Origin: an uncultured Ruminococcus sp.
GTDB lineage: Bacteria > Bacillota > Clostridia > Oscillospirales > CAG-272
NCBI GenBank assembly: GCA_900551005.1
Contig: URUL01000010.1
Location: 1-33,842, forward strand
Length of the DNA stretch: 33,842 nucleotides
Direction of reading: 5' to 3'
A program made the position numbers and the translations under genes. Position 1 is the stretch's first letter; the number at the start of each line of letters is the position of its first letter. The notes beneath the pieces were generated by a model. The model saw only the letters and a list, made by a program, of their open reading frames with translations. It made no database searches and had not been told where the DNA came from. Of the stretch, positions 9,186 through 18,036 are shown piece after piece.

Positions 9186-10923
9186 GGCTCTCACCTCTCT
9201 TCAGCTGTGAATTGTAAATATCGCGGTAAACATCGCTGTTTTCCATCAGCTCCTTATGCGTGCCGATGGCGGATATGCCGCCGCCATCCAGAACGATGAT
9301 CCTGTCTGCATTCATAACGCTTGCCACACGCTGGGCGATGGTGATCACCGTGGTATCCGCCATTTCCGCGCGCAAAGCGGAGGAAAGCTTGGCACTTGTT
9401 TTCAGATCAAGCGCCGACATGCTGTCGTCGAAAATGATGATCTCCGGCTTTTTCAGTATGGCGCGGGCGATGGAAAGCCTCTGCTTCTGTCCTCCCGAAA
9501 GCGATGCGCCTTTCTCGGCTATCATGGTGTCATAGCCTTCGCCGAATGATTCTATAAAGCTGTCTGCCTGCGCTATCTCCGCGGCTTTTTTCAGCTCCTC
9601 GTCAGTCGCATCGGGATTACCCCAGCGCAGATTTTCCGCGACAGTCCCCGAAAACAGTTCACTCTTCTGCAGTACGAGCGCTACCTTGCTCCTCAGCTCC
9701 TCAAATGAATAATCGCGCACGTCTTTTCCATCGAGCAGGATCTTGCCGCCCGTCACATCATAAAAGCGCGGTATCAGATTGACAAGTGTTGTCTTGCCGG
9801 AGCCTGTAGCACCGAGCACCGCTATATTTTCGCCTTGTTTGATATCGAGATCGATATTTGACAGTACCGGTGCGGAATCCTCGGGGGAATCCGGATAGCG
9901 GAAGCTGACGTTTTCGAAAACGATATGTCCCTTTTCCCCGTTTTCAGCGATGGAAATATTGCCTTCTGCAACGACAGGCTCGGCATCGAGAACCTCCTCG
10001 ATTCTTTTGGAAGAAGCCGAGGCACGGGAAAAGCTCTGGAAGAGCATGGATATCATCATCATGCTCATCAGTATCTGCGAAATATACGTCACAGCTGCCA
10101 TGATATCGCCGACGAGTATGCCGCCGACTGTGGAGATATGATTGCCGCCGACGACGATCAGGGAGATAACGGCAAAATTCAACACGATCATCATGACAGG
10201 ATTCATCAGCGCCATCAGTCTCTGTATTTTGAACATGGTGCCCGACAGATCCTTGTTTGCCGCGTCGAAACGCTCGTTTTCATGCTCCTCGCGGACATAC
10301 GCCTTGACGACGCGTGCACCCGTTACGTTTTCCTGAACGACCGAGTTGACCTTGTCCAGCTTCTTTTGCACCGCATCAAACATCGGGCGCACCTTGAATA
10401 CGACGAAAAGCACCACGACAAGCTGTATCGGTATGGTGATCGCGATAACCACACCGAATTTCGCATTGAGCGCAATGGCCTTGATAATGCCGCCGATAAA
10501 GAAGATCGGCGAACGGAAAAACATGCGCAGTGCCGTTGCCACGAACTGCTGAACCATTGAAATATCGTTTGTCATTCGCGTGACAAGCGAGCCTGTGGTA
10601 AATTTATCCGTCTGCTCTATGGAGAGCGCCATCACCTTGGAAAAGGCGGACTTGCGCAGACTGTTGCCGAAATTCTGCGAGGCATAGGAGGCAAAAAACG
10701 CCGCTCCTACACCGAATATACCGCCGAGAATGACGTATATCAGCATTTTTATGCCGAGCGGAATGATTACGTCCATTCCGCTGCCATTTATAATCCCTTC
10801 ATTGACGATTTCCGCCATGATTGTAGGCAGCTCGAGATCTATGAGCACCTCGCCCATCATAAAGATAGGCGACCACATGGCAATGAACCAATATGGCTTT
10901 AAGTATGACAAAACCTTTTTCAT
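9178..10923 (-). CDS. Heterodimeric ABC exporter, subunit with the degenerate ATP site
   Basis: Half-transporter of 581 residues with six membrane helices (about 12-310) and a C-terminal ATPase domain. Walker A GATGSGKTT (371-379) and a canonical LSGGQ (475-479) are present. Walker B ends in DD (499-500) instead of DE, and the switch His is Gln (Q531, in TIAQRVAS). Walker A/B of this chain together with the altered ISQGQ of the partner would form the non-hydrolysing site. LSGGQ of this chain would complete the partner's active site. This is the known logic of TM287/TM288-like heterodimeric exporters. The start at 10923 has AAAGGGGAAAG upstream. The gene is 16 bp behind marR and is translationally coupled to the second subunit. 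The likely role is drug or toxic-compound efflux; the substrate cannot be read from sequence. Confidence 0.92.
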   Translation of the reverse strand: MKKVLSYLKPYWFIAMWSPIFMMGEVLIDLELPTIMAEIVNEGIINGSGMDVIIPLGIKMLIYVILGGIFGVGAAFFASYASQNFGNSLRKSAFSKVMALSIEQTDKFTTGSLVTRMTNDISMVQQFVATALRMFFRSPIFFIGGIIKAIALNAKFGVVIAITIPIQLVVVLFVVFKVRPMFDAVQKKLDKVNSVVQENVTGARVVKAYVREEHENERFDAANKDLSGTMFKIQRLMALMNPVMMIVLNFAVISLIVVGGNHISTVGGILVGDIMAAVTYISQILMSMMMISMLFQSFSRASASSKRIEEVLDAEPVVAEGNISIAENGEKGHIVFENVSFRYPDSPEDSAPVLSNIDLDIKQGENIAVLGATGSGKTTLVNLIPRFYDVTGGKILLDGKDVRDYSFEELRSKVALVLQKSELFSGTVAENLRWGNPDATDEELKKAAEIAQADSFIESFGEGYDTMIAEKGASLSGGQKQRLSIARAILKKPEIIIFDDSMSALDLKTSAKLSSALRAEMADTTVITIAQRVASVMNADRIIVLDGGGISAIGTHKELMENSDVYRDIYNSQLKRGESLE

Positions 10924-10939
10924 TTGCTTTCCCCTTTGC

Positions 10940-11401
10940 TCATTGTGTCTTTCCTTCCGCTGTGATCTTCAGCATATTGTCACGCATCTTCTTCAGAGTG
11001 GATACAAGCGCATCAAGCTCCTCCTGCGGTATGCCCGCCGCCATGATGCGGTCGAGCTCATGATGGATTTCGCGGATCCTGTCATCCGTCTGTCTGCCCT
11101 TCTCCGTCAGATAAACATGGATGACACGCGCATCCTTCTCGTCTGTCTTTCGTACGACAAGCCCGTCTGCCTCCATACTTTTCAGCGTAACGGAGATCGT
11201 CGGTGCCTTCAGATGCGTCTCCCGCACGAGCTCGAGCTGATTCACGCCGTCTTTCCTTCCGAGACAAAAGAGCAACTGCCTGTAGCTGTTTAGAATTCCC
11301 AGCTTTTCGACCTCGCGGTTTATGATATCGCGGAAAAGCTTAGAGACTTCATGAGTCATCATGCTCGGCAAAAACTTGCGATCATGTTTTTTCTCTTGCA
11401 T
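10940..11401 (-). CDS. MarR-family transcriptional repressor of the ABC exporter
   Basis: Winged-helix dimeric regulator of 153 residues, the usual MarR size. The recognition region reads LVRETHLKAPTISVTLKSMEADGLVVRKTDEKDARVIHV in overlapping parts. It shows the MarR wing signature DxRxxxVxLTxKG (KDARVIHVYLTEKG). It is the first gene of an operon with two exporter genes. The ATG at 11401 is preceded by GGAGG at 5-nt spacing; the frame extends to a TTG at 11413 that sits on that motif and is rejected. A perfect palindrome lies between its promoter and start, so autorepression with release by an exporter substrate is likely (inference from context and family). Confidence 0.93.
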   Translation of the reverse strand: MQEKKHDRKFLPSMMTHEVSKLFRDIINREVEKLGILNSYRQLLFCLGRKDGVNQLELVRETHLKAPTISVTLKSMEADGLVVRKTDEKDARVIHVYLTEKGRQTDDRIREIHHELDRIMAAGIPQEELDALVSTLKKMRDNMLKITAEGKTQ

Positions 11402-11418
11402 ATCTTCCTCCAAAATAG

Positions 11419-11434
11419 TTAGTTTTAAAACTAA
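11419..11434. promoter_or_regulatory. Palindromic operator, probably for the MarR regulator
   Basis: TTAGTTTTAAAACTAA is a perfect 16-bp palindrome. It lies 5 bp downstream of the marR -10 box, across the expected transcription start. The size and the TTAGTT...AACTAA form fit known MarR-family sites. Confidence 0.75.
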
Positions 11435-11438
11435 TTAT

Positions 11439-11467
11439 ATGATACCTCGTATTTCTGATTTTGTCAA
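11439..11467 (-). promoter_or_regulatory. Sigma-A promoter of the marR-ABC operon
   Basis: On the minus strand, TTGACA (11467-11462), a 17-bp spacer, and TATCAT (11444-11439). The palindrome at 11419-11434 follows directly. Confidence 0.82.
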
Positions 11468-11569
11468 TAAGTCAGGAACAAGTTTTTGTGAACAAAATGT
11501 TAAAGCTCGGCAGCGAATACGCAAGAAAAAATGCGGCAGAATAATATATGAAAATTTTTTGCTTTCCTG

Positions 11570-11597
11570 TTGACAAAAAAATTTTTCATGCTATAAT
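11570..11597 (+). promoter_or_regulatory. Sigma-A promoter of the copper operon
   Basis: TTGACA (11570-11575), a 16-bp spacer, and a perfect TATAAT (11592-11597), followed 10 bp later by the candidate CsoR site. Confidence 0.85.
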
Positions 11598-11606
11598 GTT
11601 CGTAGA

Positions 11607-11625
11607 AATACCCCTATACCGTATT
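11607..11625. promoter_or_regulatory. Candidate CsoR operator
   Basis: AATAC (11607-11611) and GTATT (11621-11625) frame a C-rich centre (AATACCCCTATACCGTATT). The half-sites resemble the ATACCCC-type boxes of CsoR repressors. It lies just downstream of the -10 box of a copper operon that encodes CsoR. It is an imperfect match. Confidence 0.5.
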
Positions 11626-11636
11626 TGGAGGTTGAA

Positions 11637-13871
11637 ATGAGAGAGGAAAAATACACCGTTTCGGGCATGTCTTGCGCCGCCTGCAGCAGTGCCGTCGAGC
11701 GCGTCACGCGAAAACTGGACGGTGTCGTTCGCGCCGATGTGAACCTGACCACGGGTAAGCTCGTCATCTGCTATGACGAGGCAAAGGTGACGCCCGAAAT
11801 GATCATCGAAAAGGTGACAAAATGCGGCTTCGGCATTGAGAAGGATGCTCCCGAAGCCGAGAAAAAAGCAAAGCCGAAAAAAGAGGAGCACGAGGACTAC
11901 GGCTTGAAAAGGCTTATCACAGCTGCGGTTTTCTCTGTTATACTTTTGTATATCAGCATGGGAAAGATGATGATAAGCTCTCTTCCTTTGCCGGATATCA
12001 TGGATATGGACAGCCACCCGGTAAACTATGCACTGACTCAGCTTCTGCTGACCGTGCCCGTGATGATAGCGGGAAAGAAATTCTTTGTCTCGGGCTTTCG
12101 TGCTCTCTTTCACAAGGCGCCGAATATGGATACGCTCGTGGCGATAGGCAGCTCATGCTCATTTATCTACAGTGTGGTAATAACATACACGCTCTCCGAT
12201 AATCCGCACGCCGTACACGGACTGTATTTTGAATCCGCCGCCATCGTCATCACGCTTGTCATGCTCGGCAAATATTTCGAGGCACGCAGTAAAAAGAAAA
12301 CAAAGAGTGCGATAGAAAAGTTGATCTCGCTGGCGCCGGATACAGCGCTTCTGCGCGATTCTTCGGGCAATACGCGAGAGGTTCCCTCATCCTCGCTTGT
12401 CCGCGACGATATCGTTCTCGTCAAGCCGGGTGCAAAAATTCCGCAGGACGGCATTATAATAGAAGGAAGCTCCGGCGTTGACGAATCGATGCTCACCGGC
12501 GAATCGATGCCCGTCTTTAAAAATGTCGGCGACAAGGTCATCGGCGGCAGCATCAATACAGACGGTGCACTCACCGTGCGGATAACAAACACCGGCCCAG
12601 ACAGCGTTCTCTCAAAGATCGTAAAATTCGTAGAGGATGCACAGGGCAAAAAAGCACCCATCTCAAAAACAGCCGATAAGGTAGCGGGAGTTTTCGTCCC
12701 CGTTGTCATTGCCATTGCCGTGATAGCGGCTGTTATCTGGGCTATCGCGGGAAAGGATATCGCGTTTATTCTGAAAGTATTCACATCCGTGCTTGTCATA
12801 GCCTGCCCGTGTGCGCTCGGTTTGGCAACCCCTACCGCCATCATGGTGGGCACCGGCCTCGGCGCCTCACACGGAATACTGATACGAAGCGGGGAAACGC
12901 TCGAGATCACTCACAAAACAAGCGTTGTCATACTCGACAAAACAGGCACGATTACAAAAGGCGAGCCGGAGGTCACCGCGGTAATAGGTACAGAGACAAT
13001 AAGCGAAGAGGAGATTCTCACCATTGCAGGATCGGCGGAATCGCTCTCCGAGCATCCTCTGGCAAAGGCAATCGTCAAATACGCCGAGAGCAAGGGCGCT
13101 TCCAAAAAAGATGTTTCGTCTTTTCGTGCCATATCGGGAAAAGGAATCCGCTGTACTGTTGACGGCAGGGATATACAGATAGGCAACAGCAGACTGACCG
13201 CAGAAGCAGCCGCCGAAAATCCGCTCCGGGACGAAGCCGCTTTCCTTGCCGCCAAGGGGCAAACGCCGATGCGCGTTATCGCAGATGGCAAGGTCATCGG
13301 TATCATCAGCGATGCCGATACGATAAAGGAAACGAGCAGAGAGGCGATAGCAAAGCTGCATGAATCGGGCATAAAAACCGTCATGCTCACGGGAGATAAC
13401 CGAGCCGCCGCCGAATATATCGGAAAAGAGGCAGGGGTGGACGAGGTGATTGCCGAGGCACTCCCGGAGGACAAGGCAAAAATAGTGGAAGATTACCGCA
13501 AAAAAGGAAAAACAGTCATGATGGTAGGCGACGGCATAAACGATGCGCCCGCGCTCACAAGCGCTGATGTAGGCTGTGCCATCGGAAATGGTAGCGATAT
13601 AGCCATAGAATCGGGCGATATCGCACTGATGAAGAGCGACCTTATGGACGTATGGCGTGCGATCAAGCTCAGCCGTTATACGATAACCAATATAAAGGAA
13701 AATCTTTTCTGGGCTTTCTGCTACAATACGATAGGAATACCGGTGGCGGCAGGATTGCTGTATGCTTTCGGCGGACCGCTGCTCAATCCGATGATAGCGG
13801 GACTGGCGATGTCGCTCTCTTCCGTTTGTGTCGTCTGCAATGCCTTGCGTCTGAGAGGTAAGAAATTATGA
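11637..13871 (+). CDS. copA: Copper-exporting P1B-type ATPase
   Basis: Membrane pump of 744 residues that exports Cu(I) at the cost of ATP. It has one N-terminal heavy-metal domain with GMSCAAC (about residues 10-16). Eight membrane helices follow, with the copper-binding CPC in [13 protein letters not shown] near residue 388. The actuator motif is LTGES, the phosphorylation site [11 protein letters not shown] is near 434, the HP motif is SEHPLAKA near 472, and the hinge [10 protein letters not shown] is near 631. Motif order and length match CopA; the CPC rules out a zinc/cadmium-only pump less firmly, but CsoR and CopZ next door support copper. The ATG at 11637 has GGAGG 5 nt upstream; a TTG at 11625 is rejected. 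Its last codons overlap csoR (ATGA). Confidence 0.96.
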   Translation: MREEKYTVSGMSCAACSSAVERVTRKLDGVVRADVNLTTGKLVICYDEAKVTPEMIIEKVTKCGFGIEKDAPEAEKKAKPKKEEHEDYGLKRLITAAVFSVILLYISMGKMMISSLPLPDIMDMDSHPVNYALTQLLLTVPVMIAGKKFFVSGFRALFHKAPNMDTLVAIGSSCSFIYSVVITYTLSDNPHAVHGLYFESAAIVITLVMLGKYFEARSKKKTKSAIEKLISLAPDTALLRDSSGNTREVPSSSLVRDDIVLVKPGAKIPQDGIIIEGSSGVDESMLTGESMPVFKNVGDKVIGGSINTDGALTVRITNTGPDSVLSKIVKFVEDAQGKKAPISKTADKVAGVFVPVVIAIAVIAAVIWAIAGKDIAFILKVFTSVLVIACPCALGLATPTAIMVGTGLGASHGILIRSGETLEITHKTSVVILDKTGTITKGEPEVTAVIGTETISEEEILTIAGSAESLSEHPLAKAIVKYAESKGASKKDVSSFRAISGKGIRCTVDGRDIQIGNSRLTAEAAAENPLRDEAAFLAAKGQTPMRVIADGKVIGIISDADTIKETSREAIAKLHESGIKTVMLTGDNRAAAEYIGKEAGVDEVIAEALPEDKAKIVEDYRKKGKTVMMVGDGINDAPALTSADVGCAIGNGSDIAIESGDIALMKSDLMDVWRAIKLSRYTITNIKENLFWAFCYNTIGIPVAAGLLYAFGGPLLNPMIAGLAMSLSSVCVVCNALRLRGKKL

Positions 13872-14170
13872 GTGAAAAAGAAATATGTCCCTGCTGCAGG
13901 CGAAAAAAAGAGCGTTCTCCCGAAGAGCATCGCGCTTTGCAGAATCGCCTGAGTCGCATAGAGGGACAGATCCGCGGACTGCGAAACATGATAGATAATG
14001 ACGCATACTGCATCGATGTCCTGATCCAGGCATGCGCCGCCAAAAGCGCTCTTGAGGCATTTATGCGCGAAATGATAGCGAGCCATATGAAAACATGTGT
14101 GGCTCACGACCTGCGCGAGGGCAACGACAAGAGCATAGATGAGCTTATCGATATACTGAAAAAAATATAA
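13868..14170 (+). CDS. csoR: Copper-sensing repressor CsoR
   Basis: All-helical DUF156-family repressor of 100 residues that releases DNA when it binds Cu(I). The family core is [17 protein letters not shown]. The three Cu(I) ligands are all present: Cys in DAYCIDVL, and His and Cys in SHMKTC (Cys...HxxxC). The N-terminus has an extra CPCC. It starts inside the copA stop (ATGA overlap), so it is translationally coupled. Its probable target is the palindromic-like site at 11607-11625 before copA, which would make the operon autoregulated. The ligand set separates it from RcnR (nickel/cobalt) and FrmR (formaldehyde). Confidence 0.93.
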   Translation: MSEKEICPCCRRKKERSPEEHRALQNRLSRIEGQIRGLRNMIDNDAYCIDVLIQACAAKSALEAFMREMIASHMKTCVAHDLREGNDKSIDELIDILKKI

Positions 14171-14198
14171 AGCCGAAAAGGCAGAAAGGAAGATAAAC

Positions 14199-14393
14199 AT
14201 GACAGTACTTAAGGTGGAGGATATGCACTGCTCGCACTGCGTAGCAAGAATTGAAAAGGCTCTTTCCGAGGCAGGACTCAAATTTTCCGTTTCGCTCGAG
14301 AAAAAGACCGTCACGATAGACGGATGTGACGGGTGTGTGAAGAAAGCGATAGAGGCACTCGATGACCTCGGCTTTGACGCAGTGAAAGCGTAA
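14199..14393 (+). CDS. copZ: Small heavy-metal-associated protein, CopZ-like copper chaperone
   Basis: Cytosolic single-HMA-domain protein of 64 residues. The metal-binding MHCSHC lies at residues 9-14, and the C-terminal helix (IEALDDLGF) is typical of the fold. It would hand Cu(I) to CopA. It lies 28 bp behind csoR with GAAAGGA upstream and is the last gene of the copper operon. A second, non-family CxxC (DGCDGC, about residues 43-48) sits at the start of the last helix, where CopZ proteins usually have a plain loop. This could be a second metal or redox site (inference). Confidence 0.85.
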   Translation: MTVLKVEDMHCSHCVARIEKALSEAGLKFSVSLEKKTVTIDGCDGCVKKAIEALDDLGFDAVKA

Positions 14394-14421
14394 AAAGCCT
14401 CATTCATCTATAGCAAAGCAG

Positions 14422-14447
14422 AAAGGCGGGCATATGCCCGCTTTTCT
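14422..14447 (+). terminator. Terminator of the copper operon
   Basis: GCGGGC (14426-14431), ATAT loop, GCCCGC (14436-14441), then CTTTTCTC. It lies about 30 bp after the copZ stop. Confidence 0.75.
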
Positions 14448-14459
14448 CAGCCTGTCGAA

Positions 14460-14740
14460 AAACAGACTATAATGGTTATTTATGTCTATCAGGCTTTTGC
14501 GTGACCAAAAGTACCATACGTCATCTGAAAGGTTTCATTTTGATATCTCCCCGTAGGTTACGCTTTGCCAATATACGTTCAGCCTCGGCAAAATCAGCGT
14601 ACCGACTTCATACACGCCACCGCTTCTTTTGTTCAAAAGAGGGATCCTTTCCTCTTTTTGTCCTTTTCGTACTTTTCGGACAAGCGAAAAGTATTCTTTG
14701 CTTATTGCGATTTTTCATATAAAGTGAATAGGCTATCTCT
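14460..14740. other. Gene-free intergenic stretch with several hairpins
   Basis: I see no convincing gene here. Three A/T-rich inverted repeats of related form occur: CTTTTG(N6)CAAAAG at 14494-14511, CTTTTGTTCAAAAG at 14626-14639, and TACTTTTCG(N6)CGAAAAGTA at 14670-14693. A purine/pyrimidine-rich block (GAGGGATCCTTTCCTC, 14638-14653) lies between the last two. Recurrent CTTTTG/CAAAAG hairpins are typical of small dispersed intergenic repeats in Clostridia, so this may be a remnant of one. Only one copy is in the window. Confidence 0.4.
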
Positions 14741-14743
14741 ATA

Positions 14744-14780
14744 GACCAAAATATCCGCCCGTACAACGAGCGGATATTTT
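14744..14780 (-). terminator. Terminator of the hprK-gdpP operon
   Basis: AAAATATCCGC (14748-14758) pairs with GCGGATATTTT (14770-14780) around an 11-nt loop, 10 bp after the gdpP stop. Several U follow on the minus strand within the stem end. Confidence 0.65.
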
Positions 14781-14790
14781 ATATAATATA

Positions 14791-16836
14791 TCACATGTTT
14801 TCGTCCATATATTCGTCTATGCAGGCACGAAGAGTGGCGAGCGCATCCTGGATGGAAACATTGCTCATCTGAGCACCTGCCGAATCGAAATGACCGCCGC
14901 CGCCCATCTTTTCCAAAATGAGCTGAACATTGATACTGCTCTCTGAGCGAGCGGAAATATGCACCGTCTCTCCTATCTTGCATATAGCGAAAGCCGCAAG
15001 CACTCCTTCCACATGGAGCAATCTGTCCGCCGCCTTTGCCGCATTCACGCGAGACACGCTCGAGAGACTCTGCTCATTATTGAAGGCGATGGCGATAACC
15101 GAGCGGTGAATGACGACATTGCTCTCAAACCGAGCCTCTGTAAGAAAGTCATGGATGCTCGTCTTGAAGAGCGCATTCGCATCGAGCGGACTTGCGCCCT
15201 CTCCGCGCAGATAGAGCGCAGAACCGAAGGTACGGACACCGGTATTATGCGTGAACTGTTTGGTATCGAGAAGCATACCGGCGAAAAGCAGATCGGCTAT
15301 ATCCTTGGACAGCGCACCCTGCGGAAGCACCTGCTCAAGAAGCTCGGAAACCAGCTCCGAAGCCGATGAAGCCGAGGGCTCTATATAAACGATATTCGGT
15401 TGAATGGCAAATTCCGCCGTCTTTCTGTGATGGTCGATTATAACTACGTTTTTCGCATTGTTTACTACATCGGGTGCTTCGCAGAAATTTATATTGTTCA
15501 CGTCGACCATTACAGCAAGAGATGTGCTTGTTATGAGATCCTGCGCCTCTGCCCTGTCCACAAATATATCGCGGTATTCGGAATTGCGCTCGAGTAGCTT
15601 GAAGCAACCGGTGAGGTTCTTATCCGTACGGTCCGCCACCACATAAGCTTTTACCCCGCAAAATTTTGCAAGCTGAACTATCGCAAGACATGAGCCGAAA
15701 GCATCAAAATCCGCATATTTATGTCCCATGACGATGACATTGTCACTGGCGCTCATGAGCATGAGAAGCTCGTTTGCGATCACTCTTGCGCGGACCTTTG
15801 TACGCTTCTGGACCGTCTTTGTCTTGCCACCGTAAAACTCTACACCGTCCTGCGTTTTTACTACGACCTGGTCGCCGCCGCGCTGGAGTGCCAGATCAAG
15901 TGCCTCCTGGGTGAAGCGAGCCTTTTCAGCAAGCGTTCCCTTAATTTTTCCTATACCCATGGAAACAGTGACCGGGAGCGTGGAATCACCGGCATTCACT
16001 TCACGCACATCATCGAGCACGGAAAAACGCTCTTTCTCGAATCTTTCAAGATGCTTTGCCGCAAAGAATAAGGCAAACTGATTTCTGTTATATTCCTTGA
16101 TGACTCCTCCTACCGCGTCCATATCGCGTTTCAGGAGCGAAAATACTTCGAATACGGCATTGTTGTCGACGCCCTGCCCGTATCGCATTATCTCATCGAT
16201 ATTATCTATCATCGCGCATGCAACTACGGTATCCTCATCATCCAGACGTTTGTAGATATTTTTCAGCTCCGATATATCCTCGAAAATCGTCATATAATAT
16301 TTTTTTCCCTTGGAGCTGACCTCATAGCCCTTGACTCGGAAAATCGGACGCTCGCTCTCATCGGCATCTGAAGCGGAACTGAACGAAACCTCCACTCCGC
16401 CCGCTTCATCGCTTTTCATAACGCGCTCTATCGTGGCGTCGCATATATTGTCAAGGTATTTTCCATAGAGAACGCTGTGCGATTTGAAATTGGCTGAAAG
16501 CGCGGAATTATACCATACTATCTTCCCTTTGTCATCGCAGACGAGCGTAGGCATATGAAGATTCTGTATGAAATCCAGCGTTATGGCTCCAAAAACGGAA
16601 CCTTTCATATCCGCCGACTTGTTATTCACCCTGCCTCCCGACATAATACAGACGACTATCGTGATTATGGCGACAACAGCATATATCGCAAGCGCGGTCA
16701 GTACAATATCTGCAGGCTCCGCATCCGTATATGACATAAGTATCACACAGAGCGCAAACGCTATGACAGCAAAAGCCGCGCATACTATCCCGCCCACGCC
16801 GATACTGCCGACATATCTCTTTTTCTTCTCTGACAT
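14791..16836 (-). CDS. gdpP: Cyclic-di-AMP phosphodiesterase GdpP (YybT)
   Basis: Membrane-bound DHH-DHHA1 enzyme that hydrolyses c-di-AMP, a messenger for potassium and cell-wall homeostasis. It is 681 residues with the full GdpP layout. Two membrane helices lie at about 13-35 and 43-66 and a PAS domain at about 88-195. A degenerate GGDEF domain follows at about 205-330, where YNRNQF replaces the GGDEF signature. The DHH domain has GHKYADFDAFGS (371-382) and IIDHH (466-470). DHHA1 ends in GGGGHFDSAGAQ near 645. The metal ligands of the DHH domain look intact, so it should be active. The Shine-Dalgarno AAGGAAGG precedes the start. It lies 112 bp behind a DUF2232 gene; that order (yybS-yybT) is also found in Bacillus. 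Confidence 0.95.
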   Translation of the reverse strand: MSEKKKRYVGSIGVGGIVCAAFAVIAFALCVILMSYTDAEPADIVLTALAIYAVVAIITIVVCIMSGGRVNNKSADMKGSVFGAITLDFIQNLHMPTLVCDDKGKIVWYNSALSANFKSHSVLYGKYLDNICDATIERVMKSDEAGGVEVSFSSASDADESERPIFRVKGYEVSSKGKKYYMTIFEDISELKNIYKRLDDEDTVVACAMIDNIDEIMRYGQGVDNNAVFEVFSLLKRDMDAVGGVIKEYNRNQFALFFAAKHLERFEKERFSVLDDVREVNAGDSTLPVTVSMGIGKIKGTLAEKARFTQEALDLALQRGGDQVVVKTQDGVEFYGGKTKTVQKRTKVRARVIANELLMLMSASDNVIVMGHKYADFDAFGSCLAIVQLAKFCGVKAYVVADRTDKNLTGCFKLLERNSEYRDIFVDRAEAQDLITSTSLAVMVDVNNINFCEAPDVVNNAKNVVIIDHHRKTAEFAIQPNIVYIEPSASSASELVSELLEQVLPQGALSKDIADLLFAGMLLDTKQFTHNTGVRTFGSALYLRGEGASPLDANALFKTSIHDFLTEARFESNVVIHRSVIAIAFNNEQSLSSVSRVNAAKAADRLLHVEGVLAAFAICKIGETVHISARSESSINVQLILEKMGGGGHFDSAGAQMSNVSIQDALATLRACIDEYMDENM

Positions 16837-16948
16837 ATTTTCCTTCCTTTCGCCGCTTTTCTTTTACTGCGATAGATGATGATCTCCCAATAAAAAGCCA
16901 CAGACCTTATACGAACCTATTTTTCTTTCGGTCAGCTCGGGCAGAAGA

Positions 16949-18016
16949 TCAATTTCCCTCTTCTCCGCCGTTTTGACCGTTGTTCATATCGCGGAATTTT
17001 CTGAAATTATATATACCGATTGTATCACTGGCGCCCAGAAAAGCCACCAGATAAAGCGCAAAGCTCATAACCCCGACAAAAAGGAATATCCCGCAGAATA
17101 CCGTTATCAGCACAGCGAACTTTCGCGTTGCGCGCTTGCGGTATCTGAGTACAAGTCCCTTTATTCCCATCACGACAAAACACGGGAGCAGGATCATGAA
17201 AAGATTGTTGCACACAAGTGCCGCATAATACAAAAATCCGCTCTGTACCCCCACCATTGAGGCTATGACACGAAGCAGGTACGAGACAGCCAATATGATC
17301 GCGCTTGCCTTGCTCGGCAGGAAAATGCTGTTCTTCTGCGGTAGCAGAGAATAGAAGCCGAAAAGCTTGGTAAATCCCAGCGCCGCATAGAAGGCGATAA
17401 ATGAGCATACATTGACAGATACTACAATAAGAGCTACCGACATAGCCTTTATCAATTCGACCAGGCTTTCTATAACTTCCGCCGAAGTTATCTGCCCTAT
17501 GGCATTTGTACTTTCATAGAGCATCTCAAACATCCTGTCCAGATACGGAGCAAAATATTCCGTAAGTGAAGCCTTCAGCCCCTCAAACACACCGAGAATA
17601 TCGGCGGGCAGCTTCTGAAAAGAGCCGCCTGCACAGAGGTATGAAATGAGTATCAGCAACGCGGCAAAAACACCGGAAAAGACAGATATCCTTATGATGA
17701 CGACGATTCTCGGAAGGTCGCGCCGCAATCCGTACGCGATAATCGTACCTGCTATGACTGCCGTGAAAGAAAAAACAGCAAAGAACATATTTCCGGAAAT
17801 AAAATATGCTATGGCAAAAGCAGGTACGGTGATAAGATAATTCAGCTTGTTGCCGTTCAGTATCAGAACGGAGGAAAAAGCCGAGGCGGCAAGCAGTGTG
17901 AAAAGAAAAGCCGTCAGTGCCGATCCTATCTTCATATTCAGCGCGCTGAGAAGCATGAGCAGCAGTATGGCAAGGTGAAGTGCCACTGTTTTTATCAGGT
18001 TGCGGTTTTTTACCAT
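16949..18016 (-). CDS. DUF2232 (YybS-like) multi-spanning membrane protein
   Basis: Integral membrane protein of 355 residues with about eight hydrophobic helices. There is a run of closely packed helices in the first 130 residues, a loop with predicted amphipathic segments at about 130-185, and four or five more helices to residue 330. The C-terminus is short, polar and Asn/Gly/Glu-rich. Composition and the location directly before gdpP match the YybS/DUF2232 family, whose function is unknown. The ATG at 18016 has GAGGA 7-8 nt upstream. The gene follows hprK by 20 bp, so both are probably cotranscribed. The family call rests mostly on topology and synteny. Confidence 0.78.
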   Translation of the reverse strand: MVKNRNLIKTVALHLAILLLMLLSALNMKIGSALTAFLFTLLAASAFSSVLILNGNKLNYLITVPAFAIAYFISGNMFFAVFSFTAVIAGTIIAYGLRRDLPRIVVIIRISVFSGVFAALLILISYLCAGGSFQKLPADILGVFEGLKASLTEYFAPYLDRMFEMLYESTNAIGQITSAEVIESLVELIKAMSVALIVVSVNVCSFIAFYAALGFTKLFGFYSLLPQKNSIFLPSKASAIILAVSYLLRVIASMVGVQSGFLYYAALVCNNLFMILLPCFVVMGIKGLVLRYRKRATRKFAVLITVFCGIFLFVGVMSFALYLVAFLGASDTIGIYNFRKFRDMNNGQNGGEEGN

Positions 18017-18036
18017 TATAAAATCCTCAAAAAATA

